Assembly (NCBI RefSeq): GCF_030538285.1 | Contig: NZ_JAUNUG010000003.1 | Location: forward strand, 1-64,000 | Direction: 5' to 3' | Length of the DNA: 64,000 bases | Origin: Corynebacterium sp. | GTDB taxonomy: Bacteria; Actinomycetota; Actinomycetes; Mycobacteriales; Mycobacteriaceae | In this document: positions 17,966 through 26,592 of the stretch, in pieces | Position numbering within the stretch: position 1 is the first letter of the stretch | Layout: each line of letters opens with the position of its first letter | The notes under the pieces: generated by a model | Databases searched by the model: none | The model's input: the letters and a program-made list of their open reading frames with translations, nothing else | What the model was told of the DNA's origin: nothing | Position numbers and translations under genes: made by a program

Positions 17966-18895
17966 ATGGACTGCGACACGCGGCCGCGGTCGTTCCGGGA
18001 ACTGTCCCGGGTGACAGAGGAGCACTATTTTCCACACACCGTGCGGATGGAATCCCAGGTGCTGCTGCGCGAATGCGGCCTCATCTGCCGCGATCTCGGC
18101 GAGGTGTCTTTGGTCAGGCTCAACTGGGGCGCGGCGGTGACTGTGGAGACCGAACATCCTGACGCCTTCGCAGTGAACATCCCGCTCCGCGGTCGGTTGG
18201 GTGTCCGCAGCACCCGCGGCCCGGGGCAGGCGGCGAGCGGCCAGGCGGTGGTGTGCCCGCCCGACACCCCGGTCTCCTTCCCCCAGTGGGGCGCGGAGGT
18301 CACCATGCTCGGTGTCCGGATGGGTGCCGACTACCTGCGCAATCAGCTGGAACTGGCGGGTGTGACTACCGCCAGCACGCCGACGGTCATCGACTTGAGC
18401 GGCGGGGCGGGGCGCGAGTGGCAGGACATCTGCCTAAGCGTCATCGCCGGGGAGGGCCATTTGGCGGGCAACCCCCTGTTCCGTCGCAACCTCGCCGCGG
18501 CGCTCGCCTCCGGGCTGGCGCTGGTCCTCGCCGAGCACGGTCCCACCGGGCCGCGCGCCACCCCCGCGCGGTTACGGCGGGCCGTCGACGCCCTCGAATC
18601 CGATCCCGCCCGCCCGTGGACGGTGGGGGAGATCGCGCAGGTGGCCGGCTGCGGTGTGCGCACGCTGCAGGGGGATTTCCGGGAGCAGTACGGCGTCGGG
18701 CCGGTCGAGTATCTGCGCGGTATCCGTCTGTCGGTCATCCACGATGAGCTGGTCGCCGCCGATGCCCGCTCCGGTGTCACCGTCACCGACATTGCCCTGA
18801 CCTGGGGAGTCGCCCATCTCGGGCGTTTCTCCTCCGCTTATCGACGCCGCTTCGGGCAGGCCCCGAGCGAGACGCTCAAGGAGTCGCCGGAGTAG
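17966..18895 (+). CDS. AraC family transcriptional regulator
   Basis: A 309-residue regulator. The first about 190 residues look like a cupin-type sensor domain (FAVNIPLRGRLGV). The C-terminal 100 residues form the AraC DNA-binding domain with two helix-turn-helix units, WTVGEIAQVAGCGVRTLQGDFREQYG-like and VTDIALTWGVAHLGRFSSAYRRRFGQAPSETL-like. I chose ATG 17966, which follows GAGGAG by six bases, over ATG 17942. It is divergent from the hydroxylase-reductase operon and probably activates it in response to an aromatic substrate. The motif copy at 18836 codes the conserved SAYRRRFG. Confidence 0.9.
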   Translation: MDCDTRPRSFRELSRVTEEHYFPHTVRMESQVLLRECGLICRDLGEVSLVRLNWGAAVTVETEHPDAFAVNIPLRGRLGVRSTRGPGQAASGQAVVCPPDTPVSFPQWGAEVTMLGVRMGADYLRNQLELAGVTTASTPTVIDLSGGAGREWQDICLSVIAGEGHLAGNPLFRRNLAAALASGLALVLAEHGPTGPRATPARLRRAVDALESDPARPWTVGEIAQVAGCGVRTLQGDFREQYGVGPVEYLRGIRLSVIHDELVAADARSGVTVTDIALTWGVAHLGRFSSAYRRRFGQAPSETLKESPE

Positions 18896-18897
18896 AC

Positions 18898-19417
18898 CTA
18901 ATCGAAGTGCCTCTCGTTGGGGATCCGCCCGATGGGTTCGACGCGCTCGCCGTCCCGCCAGAATGTGACGGGCACGTAGTGGTCGGCGCACGGATCGTAG
19001 TTGGATTCGCCGTGGTACTCCCAGATCTCACCCTCCATGGTGGGCGGTGGGATCCGGTGCAGTTGTCGGGCGTCGGTTCTGGCGTGGTGGACTGTGGGGC
19101 GGCTTGCGGGGCCCACCTGCAACAGAGGCAGTGCAATCGCGGGCACGATCCGTCGAGGCATCATGCTTCCAGGGGTGCGTTTCATCGCCGGGGAGGCGAT
19201 GGGTCACCGTTCGATCCGGTCGTGATCGAGTGGTCGAGCCTGTGTCCGCCGCCGACGCTGCTCACGGGGATCTCGGCGCAACCGAGGGTCTCGAGAAAAC
19301 CCGAGTGCTCCGGTGAGTCGGATCCGCGTTGGACCTGACCACGGCGCGTTCCAGAGCGCCGCCGCTCAGGCCCACCGCCAGGGTGGCGACGGTGATGCCG
19401 GTTATGAATCGGCGGAC
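18898..19417 (-). pseudogene. Probable decayed secreted-protein gene
   Basis: The roughly 520 bases between the AraC gene and the mycolyltransferase hold no intact gene. On the minus strand, one frame just after the mycolyltransferase stop gives a signal-like stretch (RRFITGITVATLAVGLSGGA) and soon stops near 19270. Another frame, ending at 18898, gives a C-terminal segment with NYDPCADHYVPVTFWRDGER, reminiscent of the LppP/LprE lipoprotein family. The pieces are in different frames. The simplest reading is a frameshifted lipoprotein remnant. A short intact 95-codon reading from 19185 is possible but less likely. Confidence 0.4.
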
Positions 19418-19418
19418 G

Positions 19419-20579
19419 TCAGCCCACAACGCTCAACGCCGGCTTGATGTGCTCCCAGGCGGGTGCCAGTTCCTGGTTGAACTGGATCCAGTTGTGGGCG
19501 CCGCCGTCTTTGTAGTTGACCTTGTGGTGGGTTATGCCGGCGCGCTTCATGGCGTCGTCGAGTTCCTGGGTGCAGGAGAGCACGCCGCGCTCGAGCAGGC
19601 CGCCGACGGCCATGCTGGTGATTTCGTAACTCTTGTAGAACTCCTGCTCTTCGGCGGTGACCCGGCCGTTGGCGGTGGAGAGGTACACGGCCTGGTGGCG
19701 CAGACCCTCGGGGTTGCGGGCGGTGTCATGGCGGATCCACTCGTCGGAGCCGTAGGGGCCCCACATGTTCTCCAGGGTGCCGCCGCGCGAGGTGACCACG
19801 AAGCTGGCCATCTGGCGGCCGACCGGGCTCATGGGGGAGTAGCAACCGGAGATGCCGAAGACGCCGTCGAAAAGTTCCGGGTTGTCGTTGGCCAGGTGGA
19901 CGGCACCGTTGGCTCCCATGGAGAGGCCGCCGACGCCGCGTTTGCCGTTGAAGTTGAGGGATGCGTGGCTCTCGAGCAGCGGGTCGAGCTCCTTCGTGAT
20001 GAAGGTCTCCCACTTATGCAGTCCGAGTGCCGGGTCCTCGTTGACCCAGTCGGAGTAGTTGGAGGCGATGGCCTGGGTGGGCATGACCAGGGTGACGTTC
20101 TCCTCGGCGAAAACTTCACGGGCGGTGCCGGAGCCCAGCCAGCCGCTGCTGCGTGGGGCATCGACGCCGTCGAGCATGTAGAGGAAAGGGGCGTCGACGC
20201 TGCGGTCGGCGGCGTGCCAGATCTGCACCTCGACGTTGCGCTTCATGGAGGGGGAGGCGACGATCCATCGTTCGAGACGCTGGCCTGCGTCCTGGATATC
20301 AACGAGGTCCACTTCGGTGATGGTCTCGTCGGTGGCTAGCGGGTAGCTGTCGTCGACATCGCGCCACATATCCGGCAGGTCCCACTCGGAGGAGCCGATA
20401 AGTGACAGGGAGCTCAGAGCCGCATCGAGGGAGGATCCGGAGGAGGCGGGGTTGTCGAAGGAGCTGACGACGGCGTCGCGCATGGAACCGTCCTGCGCGG
20501 GGGCGGCGGGGGCGAGCGTGACGGTGAGGGCGGTGGCGGCGCCGAGGGCGAGGAGTCGGCGACGGGCATTGCTAGTCAT
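19419..20579 (-). CDS. Secreted corynomycolyltransferase (antigen 85-like esterase)
   Basis: A 386-residue exported enzyme of the mycolyltransferase family, which moves corynomycolic acids between trehalose monomycolate and cell-envelope acceptors. A signal peptide with NARRRLLALGAATALT ends near AQA (about residue 29). The nucleophile serine is in GVGGLSMGANGA, with FFIT/ELDPLLESHASL before it and a late GGAHNWIQFNQEL carrying the likely catalytic histidine. This family is restricted to mycolate-producing actinobacteria and is the best single marker for the organism. Confidence 0.9.
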   Translation of the reverse strand: MTSNARRRLLALGAATALTVTLAPAAPAQDGSMRDAVVSSFDNPASSGSSLDAALSSLSLIGSSEWDLPDMWRDVDDSYPLATDETITEVDLVDIQDAGQRLERWIVASPSMKRNVEVQIWHAADRSVDAPFLYMLDGVDAPRSSGWLGSGTAREVFAEENVTLVMPTQAIASNYSDWVNEDPALGLHKWETFITKELDPLLESHASLNFNGKRGVGGLSMGANGAVHLANDNPELFDGVFGISGCYSPMSPVGRQMASFVVTSRGGTLENMWGPYGSDEWIRHDTARNPEGLRHQAVYLSTANGRVTAEEQEFYKSYEITSMAVGGLLERGVLSCTQELDDAMKRAGITHHKVNYKDGGAHNWIQFNQELAPAWEHIKPALSVVG

Positions 20580-20654
20580 GACATAGAAACTAGCGGAGGC
20601 TTCCAGTTATGTCACCTGATTCTCACAGGGAACTTCTGTAACGAACTGGCCGGG

Positions 20655-21365
20655 TCAGTAGGGTTCGACGTTGACCTTCACCACGGAACCCACCGCATGG
20701 CGACGCTTCCACATTCGCCACAGCAGTGCTATCCCCGTGACCACCCACGTCAACACCGCCACCAGGTAGAGCGCGTTGATCTCGAACCACCGGTAGGCGA
20801 TCGCCCCGGTGAAAGCGCCCGCGGTCAACCCCGCCCACATCTTCAGATGCCCCAGCCAGGCCGCGTGGGTGCCGCCGAAGAAGGCATCGACAAAGCGCTG
20901 ACCCATCTTCACCAGCGTGCCGGTCATGTACGTCAGCGGAATAGACACCTCGCCCTCACGCTCGAAGATGGAGTTCATCGAGCCGATACCTAAGGAGGCG
21001 GCGATGATGGCGGCGCGGGGGGTGCCGATAAGCAATAAAAACGCGGCTACCGTGAACAACACGCATGTGTTGAGCATGACCACCTCACGCACCTGATCCG
21101 GGCGCACGCGGTGCTTTGCCAGGCGTCGAATGAGCGCGCCTTGCATGACGCCGAGCAGGAAGAACACCACGGCGGAGCCGGCGAGCCAGGCCAGATCGGG
21201 GTTGCCTTCGACAGCGGAGGTGGCGATGCGGGTGGTGTTGCCCGACATGAATGACATGAACACGCCGCCGAGAAAAATGAAGCCGATCGAATCGACGAAT
21301 CCAGCGATGAACGCGAAGCTCACCGCCAGATTCTTCTCATTGGTGGTGTAACTGTGCACCACCAC
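20655..21365 (-). CDS. DUF1275 (YoaK-like) membrane protein
   Basis: A 236-residue protein with about six transmembrane helices. The segment AFIAGFVDSIGFIFLGGVFMSFMSGNTTRIA (near residues 17-47) is the DUF1275 hallmark. The function of this family is not established. It is followed downstream by the mycolyltransferase with an intergenic gap of about 75 bases. ATG 21365 follows AAGGAGTGGTGGTGC-like sequence. Confidence 0.85.
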   Translation of the reverse strand: MVVHSYTTNEKNLAVSFAFIAGFVDSIGFIFLGGVFMSFMSGNTTRIATSAVEGNPDLAWLAGSAVVFFLLGVMQGALIRRLAKHRVRPDQVREVVMLNTCVLFTVAAFLLLIGTPRAAIIAASLGIGSMNSIFEREGEVSIPLTYMTGTLVKMGQRFVDAFFGGTHAAWLGHLKMWAGLTAGAFTGAIAYRWFEINALYLVAVLTWVVTGIALLWRMWKRRHAVGSVVKVNVEPY

Positions 21366-21388
21366 TCCTTACACTTTTATGTCTGTGC

Positions 21389-22321
21389 TCAACGACCTCC
21401 AGCATAGGCGGTGACGGGCATGGTGTCGCCACGCAGGAGGTCCTCGACCTGCTCCGCGGCACGCCACACGGCCGGCCAGCGGAACTCGTTCGGCATCGGC
21501 TCGCCCGCGGTGTAGCGGCGGAACCAGTCTGTCCGGCGGCTGCGCTGCGGCACCCACAGCCGCTCGAGTGCGATGTAGGCGGCGGCCTCGGACTCCGGCC
21601 CGCGTTGCGTGCCCGCCTGCTTATCGACGTACCCCAGCTGGATCTCCGCCACACACCGCGCAATCTCCACGATGACATCACGCCCGATGTCGGGGTTGAT
21701 GCGGATGAGGTACCAGGCGTCGTGCTCCGTCATTTCCGGATGTGGGGATTCGCCCGGCAGCGGTTGCGCGCCGACGTGGCACCAGGACGTCTGGTCATCG
21801 CGTTCAGTTTCCCAGAGGGCGACCGCGCCGATCTTCCACAGGTTGCCGAGCATCTCCACCCGCCGCATCGGTACCTTCCGGTTGGCAATGGCGCTGGCAA
21901 AAGCCGCATACTCCAGCGAGGGAGGGGTCATGTATCCCAGCCGCTTGCGCCAGCCGCCGACACAGTCGCGGTAGTCCGGGAGGTGTACCCCTGGCGGGTG
22001 GGCGCGCCGGGTGTGCGTGGAAAGGTAGTGGTCCTCGAAGTGGATGCGCTGGTCGCGGCCCGGCTCGTGGGGGACTTCGAGGCGGATCGGCAGTGCGTCC
22101 TCGATCGGTTCGTAGCCGAAGAGTTCCCATTCGAAAGCGGGGCGCAGTTGCAGTCCGTTGACCAGGCCGACGAGCGCGCCGAAATCCTCGAAGCGGGGCA
22201 GTTCCATGGATTCCGAGAGTTGCATCGCGGCCGATACCGCCTGGCTCACCGTCAGATGGGGCATGGCGCGGACGAATTCGACGATGAACTGGTCGGTGCG
22301 TGCCCTTTGTTTGAGATCCAT
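21389..22321 (-). CDS. Conserved hypothetical protein, 310 residues
   Basis: I do not recognise this protein. It is soluble, tryptophan- and arginine-rich, without signal peptide or membrane segments. Visible features are an N-terminal helical stretch (FVRAMPHLTVSQAVSAAMQL, residues 13-32), a middle CVGGWRKRLGYMTPPSLEYAAFA, and a WYLIRINPDIGRDVIVEIARCVAEI segment. ATG 22321 has a good AAGGAG eight bases before. It lies alone, divergent from a broken lipoprotein gene. A motif copy at 21619 reads YVDKQAG. Confidence 0.7.
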   Translation of the reverse strand: MDLKQRARTDQFIVEFVRAMPHLTVSQAVSAAMQLSESMELPRFEDFGALVGLVNGLQLRPAFEWELFGYEPIEDALPIRLEVPHEPGRDQRIHFEDHYLSTHTRRAHPPGVHLPDYRDCVGGWRKRLGYMTPPSLEYAAFASAIANRKVPMRRVEMLGNLWKIGAVALWETERDDQTSWCHVGAQPLPGESPHPEMTEHDAWYLIRINPDIGRDVIVEIARCVAEIQLGYVDKQAGTQRGPESEAAAYIALERLWVPQRSRRTDWFRRYTAGEPMPNEFRWPAVWRAAEQVEDLLRGDTMPVTAYAGGR

Positions 22322-22473
22322 GACTGCACTCCTTCGCGGAATTGTTACATGGATCACATGTTAGGGCGTGTTTGCGAAGCTGTAAAGACTTGCGAAGCTG
22401 GTGTTACGACTTTGTGTCGGGGACTGCTCCCCGAAACCCGCCCGTCAAGCGACCGCCGCCTTAATCCGGGCTT

Positions 22474-22935
22474 ATGGATACCGCTTATCGACGCCCTTTC
22501 GTCCCCGTTCTGCTCGCCTCCGCGGCGCTACTCACGGCATGCGGTGCCGAGGCTCCCGAAGGTGAACCGATGGTGGTGGTCACCGAGACGGTCACCACCG
22601 AATCGGAAGCTGCACCGGAACCCACCACTGTGGTGGAGACGACCGTGGCCGAACCTGAACCGGAGGGGGCCAGCTGCGAGCCCACCGCGTTCGCCGACGA
22701 CATCCCCATCACGGTCATGTACTGCGACGGGGAGTGGGCGTACGTCGGGCGCAGCCAGTCAGATCATGTCTGGGTGACCCAGAGTGTTGGTGGCGAATGA
22801 GTGGGCTATAAGAGTCATGGATTGACCCTGGGCGTTTTCGCCTGCTACCTGCCGGACCGCATGGCGGCTGACGGGGTCCCGCAGGAACTCGCCGATCAAC
22901 TCGTGCTCTGTGACTCAGATGCTGAAATCTACTGA
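22474..22935 (+). pseudogene. Lipoprotein gene interrupted by an in-frame TGA
   Basis: The intact first part (22474-22800, 108 residues) has a signal with lipobox LTACG (cysteine at residue 23) and an acidic Thr/Glu/Val-rich linker, then SCEPTAFADD and VMYCDGEWAYVGRSQSDHVW. After TGA 22798-22800 the same frame runs on for 44 codons with clearly protein-like sequence (VFACYLPDRMAADGVPQEL) to TGA at 22933. A single TGG-to-TGA change would restore one 153-residue lipoprotein. Recent nonsense mutation, sequencing error or readthrough are the options. The repeat motif at 22483 codes AYRR in the signal peptide. Confidence 0.7.
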
Positions 22936-22955
22936 CATGGCGAGGTGAGCGTCCC

Positions 22956-24794
22956 CTAGTTGTCCTCGTTACTCCACCCGTCGGCCCATTCGCCGGTCTC
23001 GTAGTCGTAGTCGACGGGGTTTCCGTCTTCGTCGGTGCGCTGGTACCACTCGGTGACGTTCTCGGAGGTGGAGTCGAAATCTGATCCGGCGCCGCGTCCC
23101 TCAGGGGCGGGGTTGACGGCGAGTTCGAAGTCATCGCCGTGCTCCTCCAGTCCACGGACGACAGCGTTCTCGACGGCGGTGCGTGCGTAGGTGCGGCGAA
23201 TAGCCAAGGGGTCGGTGCGCAGGTCCTTGACAAAGGAGACCATCATTGCCAGCAGTACCGCGGAGAACGGCAGGGCGATGAGGATGGTGAGGTTCTGGAG
23301 GGCGGTGAGGGTGGTCGCGCCACCGGCGAGCAGCATCACCACGGCGATGCCCATCATGCACAGGCCCCAGAACACGACGACGAGCTTGCTGGGGGAGGGG
23401 TTGCCGCGTGAGGACATAGTGCCCATGACGACGGAGGCGGAATCGGCGGAGGTGACGAAGAAAATCGCCAGCACAGCCATGAGGATGAACGGGGTGATCT
23501 GGGCCAGGGGCAGCTGCGCGAACATGTCGAAAAGCACCTGCTGGGGGCCCGAGGAACCATCGAAACCCGCGACTCCGTTCTGGCTCAGGCGCACGGCGGT
23601 GCCGCCGAAGATGGTGAAGGCCAAAATGAGGATGGCGGTGGGGGCGAGCATGGTGACTAACACGAACTCGCGCAGGGTACGCCCGCGGGAGATCTTGGCG
23701 ATGAACATTCCGACGAACGGGGTCCAGGCAATCCACCACGCCCAGTAGAAGGCGGTCCACCAGCCCTGGAACTCCACGGTTTCCTCGCCCCAGGACAGCG
23801 ACTTGGACACCATCGGCAGGAACTCATCGAGGTAGACGGCGATGCCGGAGGGGATGAGGTTGAAGAGGAAGAGGGTGGGGCCGAGCAGGAAAACGAAGGC
23901 GACGAGGCCGAGCGTCAGGGTGATGTTGATGTTCGACAGCCAGCGGATGCCTCGCGCCACACCCGACACGGCAGAAATGATGAAGCCGATCGACAGAATG
24001 CCGATGATGATGAGCAGCGCGTTATTGGTCAGAGGGCCCGCGCCGGAGACGATCTCCACGCCTTGGCCGATCTGCACGGCCGACAGTCCCAGGGTGGCGG
24101 CGGTACCGAAAAGGGTGGCGATGATCGCCATCATGTCGATGATCTTCCCCGCGATGCCGTCGGTGTTGCGGGATCCGAGCAGTGGCTTGAATACGGAGGA
24201 GATGAGGGGGACGCGGCCGCGTCGGTAAGAGGAGTAGGCGATCGCACCGCCGACCAGGGCGTACATCGCCCACGGTGACAACCCCCAATGGAAGTGGGCC
24301 TGCGCGACGGCCTGGTGGACCGCCTCAGAGGTGCCCGCCTCGACGGTGTGCGGCGGCGGGGACACGAAGTAGGCGAGTGGCTCGGAAGGGCCATAGAAGA
24401 AGATGCCCACGCCGATGCCGGCGCCGAACATCATGGCCACCCAGGAGAAACGCGAGAACTCGGGCTCGGAATCATCGGTGCCCAGCTTGATCCTCCCAAG
24501 CCGGGAGAACCCGATGTAGAGCATGACCACCAGACCCAGCGCCATGGTGACATTGAGGAGCCACCCGGCGTTGACGATAGCCCAGTCAAAAGCCGTGGCC
24601 GAGGCGTTTGACACCGATTCCGGGGCGATCACACCCCAGGCGATGAACGCCACCACGGCCACGGCGGTGACACTGAAGACGATGCGGTCGAGGCCGAAGC
24701 GGTTACGCTGCTCCTCGACATCAATGCCCCGGACCAGGCCGGGGTGCATGTCATGCGGGTACTGCGGGGACAGAGACGGGGTATGAGGTGGCAC
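22956..24794 (-). CDS. BCCT family osmolyte transporter (LcoP-like)
   Basis: A 612-residue sodium-coupled carrier for betaine, carnitine, choline or ectoine type solutes, used for osmotic protection. About twelve helices; the glycine stretch MMFGAGIGVGIFFYGPSEPL (near residue 140) and the FYWAWWIAWTPFVGMFIAKISRGRT segment with its Trp box are BCCT hallmarks. It has a hydrophilic C-terminal tail of about 90 residues. By remembered gene order (downstream of lepA) it may match LcoP, but substrate is an inference. GTG 24794 follows GGAAGG; ATG 24749 is a possible later start. Confidence 0.9.
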   Translation of the reverse strand: MPPHTPSLSPQYPHDMHPGLVRGIDVEEQRNRFGLDRIVFSVTAVAVVAFIAWGVIAPESVSNASATAFDWAIVNAGWLLNVTMALGLVVMLYIGFSRLGRIKLGTDDSEPEFSRFSWVAMMFGAGIGVGIFFYGPSEPLAYFVSPPPHTVEAGTSEAVHQAVAQAHFHWGLSPWAMYALVGGAIAYSSYRRGRVPLISSVFKPLLGSRNTDGIAGKIIDMMAIIATLFGTAATLGLSAVQIGQGVEIVSGAGPLTNNALLIIIGILSIGFIISAVSGVARGIRWLSNINITLTLGLVAFVFLLGPTLFLFNLIPSGIAVYLDEFLPMVSKSLSWGEETVEFQGWWTAFYWAWWIAWTPFVGMFIAKISRGRTLREFVLVTMLAPTAILILAFTIFGGTAVRLSQNGVAGFDGSSGPQQVLFDMFAQLPLAQITPFILMAVLAIFFVTSADSASVVMGTMSSRGNPSPSKLVVVFWGLCMMGIAVVMLLAGGATTLTALQNLTILIALPFSAVLLAMMVSFVKDLRTDPLAIRRTYARTAVENAVVRGLEEHGDDFELAVNPAPEGRGAGSDFDSTSENVTEWYQRTDEDGNPVDYDYETGEWADGWSNEDN

Positions 24795-24869
24795 CGGCGT
24801 GCACCCTTCCGTGAGACATTAGGAACTATCAATTGTTCGCGGATCCCCGCCGGATCGCAACTTAAGTGT

Positions 24870-25352
24870 CTACAGGTTGAGTGTGTCCGAGCCGCCGGTG
24901 GGCTTCTCGCCGGTGACCTTCATCTTCGCGAACTCAACGAGCGCGCCGATCATGCCGCCCTGCTGGTTCCACAGCTGCGCGGTGTCGGTGGTGACGCGAA
25001 TGACGCCGAGCTGCGGGTCGTTCTTGCCGGTGTAGAACGCCTCGGTGGCCTCGGACCAGTGCTCCTCGACCTTGCGGTTCTTCTCCTCGCCCTCCAGGAA
25101 GTCGACGGTGCCGGCGACCGAGAGCCAGGTGGAGTTGTCGGTGAAGGCGAGGTTGACCTGCGGATCGTGGCGGAGGTTGTCGGCATGGCCGGTGTCGAGC
25201 TTGATGAAGAAGTAGGCGTCGGCCGTGTCGGTGACCTCCAGCGGGGTCATGGGGTGGGAGTGCAGCTTGCCGGTGTCGGACTTGGAGGTCAGCATGACGA
25301 AGCGCTCATTGCGCATCTCCTTGACGATGTCTTCGCGGGTGACGGTGCTCAT
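24870..25352 (-). CDS. Pyridoxamine 5'-phosphate oxidase-fold general stress protein
   Basis: A 160-residue protein of the split-barrel flavin-binding family. Segments FVMLTSKSDTGKLHSHPMTPLEV, NLAFTDNSTWLSVAGT and the EHWSEATEAFYTGKNDPQLGVIRV region match the GSP26-like branch. Members bind FMN, heme or F420; the ligand is not predictable here. ATG 25352 follows AAAGGAATG. It lies 75 bases upstream of the BCCT gene in the same direction; a short GATCC-GGATC hairpin lies between them without a T-tract. Confidence 0.83.
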   Translation of the reverse strand: MSTVTREDIVKEMRNERFVMLTSKSDTGKLHSHPMTPLEVTDTADAYFFIKLDTGHADNLRHDPQVNLAFTDNSTWLSVAGTVDFLEGEEKNRKVEEHWSEATEAFYTGKNDPQLGVIRVTTDTAQLWNQQGGMIGALVEFAKMKVTGEKPTGGSDTLNL

Positions 25353-25417
25353 GATGCATTCCTTTCGGTTGATGTGTGCCCTCCACTGTACGTGCACCCC
25401 GTGCTTGAATGGGGGCC

Positions 25418-26026
25418 ATGCGTATCGATATCTGGTCCGACTACATCTGTCCCTTCTGCACGGTGGGGGAGCGCCACCTGGCCCTCGCGCTGGCGGGCCG
25501 CGATGATGTCGAGATCGTGTGGCGCAGTTTCCAGCTCGACCCGGACGCGCCGCGGGAGTCAATCGGCAATGCGTTGGACTACCTCACCCGGGTCAAGGGT
25601 ATGAGTGAGGAACAGGTCGTCGCCATGAATGACGGCCTGGCCGCCCGCGCGGCCGAGGTGGGCCTGGAGTTCAACTGGCGGGAAGCCCACATGGTCAACA
25701 CCATGGACGCCCATCGGGTCGGGATCCTCGCCCGCCAGCAGGGCCAGGGCGTCGAGTGGGACAAGCTGGTCAAACGCGCCTACTTCACGGAAGGGCGCAA
25801 CATCGCCGATCGTGATGAGCTCCGTGCGATTGCCGCCGAGATCGGTCTCGACGCGGATCCGGTGCTCGCCGACGACACCGTCAACGCTGAGGAGGTCGCC
25901 GCGGACATTGCACTGGCCCGCCAGATCGGGGTGCAGGGTGTGCCCTTCTTCGTCTTCGACGGAAAACTGGCGGTCTCCGGGGCGCAGCCGGTCGAGGTGT
26001 TCAAGAAAGCGTTGGAGCAGGTCTAA
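25418..26026 (+). CDS. DsbA family oxidoreductase (FrnE-like)
   Basis: A 202-residue thioredoxin-fold protein. The active-site motif CPFC in IWSDYICPFCTVGERHL (residues 5-21) and the cis-proline segment GVQGVPFFVFDGK (about 172-184) fit the FrnE branch of DsbA proteins, which are cytoplasmic disulfide oxidoreductases or isomerases. There is no signal peptide. ATG 25418 is preferred to ATG 25409, three codons earlier. The stop overlaps the start of the phosphoesterase gene (TAATG). Confidence 0.88.
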   Translation: MRIDIWSDYICPFCTVGERHLALALAGRDDVEIVWRSFQLDPDAPRESIGNALDYLTRVKGMSEEQVVAMNDGLAARAAEVGLEFNWREAHMVNTMDAHRVGILARQQGQGVEWDKLVKRAYFTEGRNIADRDELRAIAAEIGLDADPVLADDTVNAEEVAADIALARQIGVQGVPFFVFDGKLAVSGAQPVEVFKKALEQV

Positions 26027-26592
26027 TGAACATCTGGCTCACCTCCGACCTGCACTTAGGGCACCAGTTTGTGGCGCGGCTGCGGGGTTTCGACGACGTC
26101 GATAAGCATGACGACGCCGTCCTGGCAGGAATCCGCAACCTGCCGAAAGGGGACCGGCTGTGGATCCTGGGGGATCTCTCGCGCGGCTCCTCGGAGGAGG
26201 AGCGCCGCGCGCTGCAGCTGCTGAAGGTCCACGGCGCGCACCTGGAAATGCACCTCGTGCCTGGGAACCACGATTCGTGTCACCCCATCCACCGATCCTC
26301 GCACAAGACGCAGCGGATGTTCCTCGAGGTCTTCCACTCGGTGCAGGCGTACCAGAAGCTCAAGTGGGAGGGTCGTACCGTCTACCTCAACCACTTCCCG
26401 CGGCCGGGCATGGATCATCCGGGGATGCCGTCGCGGCACGATGAGGTGCGTTTGCGCGCCGAGTATCTCGTGCACGGCCATCTGCACTCCGCCGACCCGG
26501 ACACCGGGCCCGGGCTGGTCGACGTCGGGCAGGACGCGTGGGGGATGCGCCCCGTCCGCCAGGGGGACGTACAGAAGGTCCTGTTCAGCTGA
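26026..26592 (+). CDS. Calcineurin-like metallophosphoesterase
   Basis: A 188-residue phosphoesterase. Metal-binding motifs are visible: TSDLHLGH near residue 5, ILGDLSRGS about residue 48, VPGNHDSCHP about residue 79, NHFPRPGMD about residue 124, and VHGHLHSAD about residue 152. It resembles small cytosolic phosphodiesterases; the substrate is unknown. It is coupled to the DsbA gene. A motif copy at 26098 reads DDVDKHDD. It ends overlapping the convergent FUSC gene by 8 bases. Confidence 0.87.
   Translation: MNIWLTSDLHLGHQFVARLRGFDDVDKHDDAVLAGIRNLPKGDRLWILGDLSRGSSEEERRALQLLKVHGAHLEMHLVPGNHDSCHPIHRSSHKTQRMFLEVFHSVQAYQKLKWEGRTVYLNHFPRPGMDHPGMPSRHDEVRLRAEYLVHGHLHSADPDTGPGLVDVGQDAWGMRPVRQGDVQKVLFS

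Noticed and set aside
24841..24856. GATCC-GGATC hairpin between the PPOX-fold and BCCT genes as a terminator
   Set aside because: The stem is five pairs and no T-tract follows on either strand.
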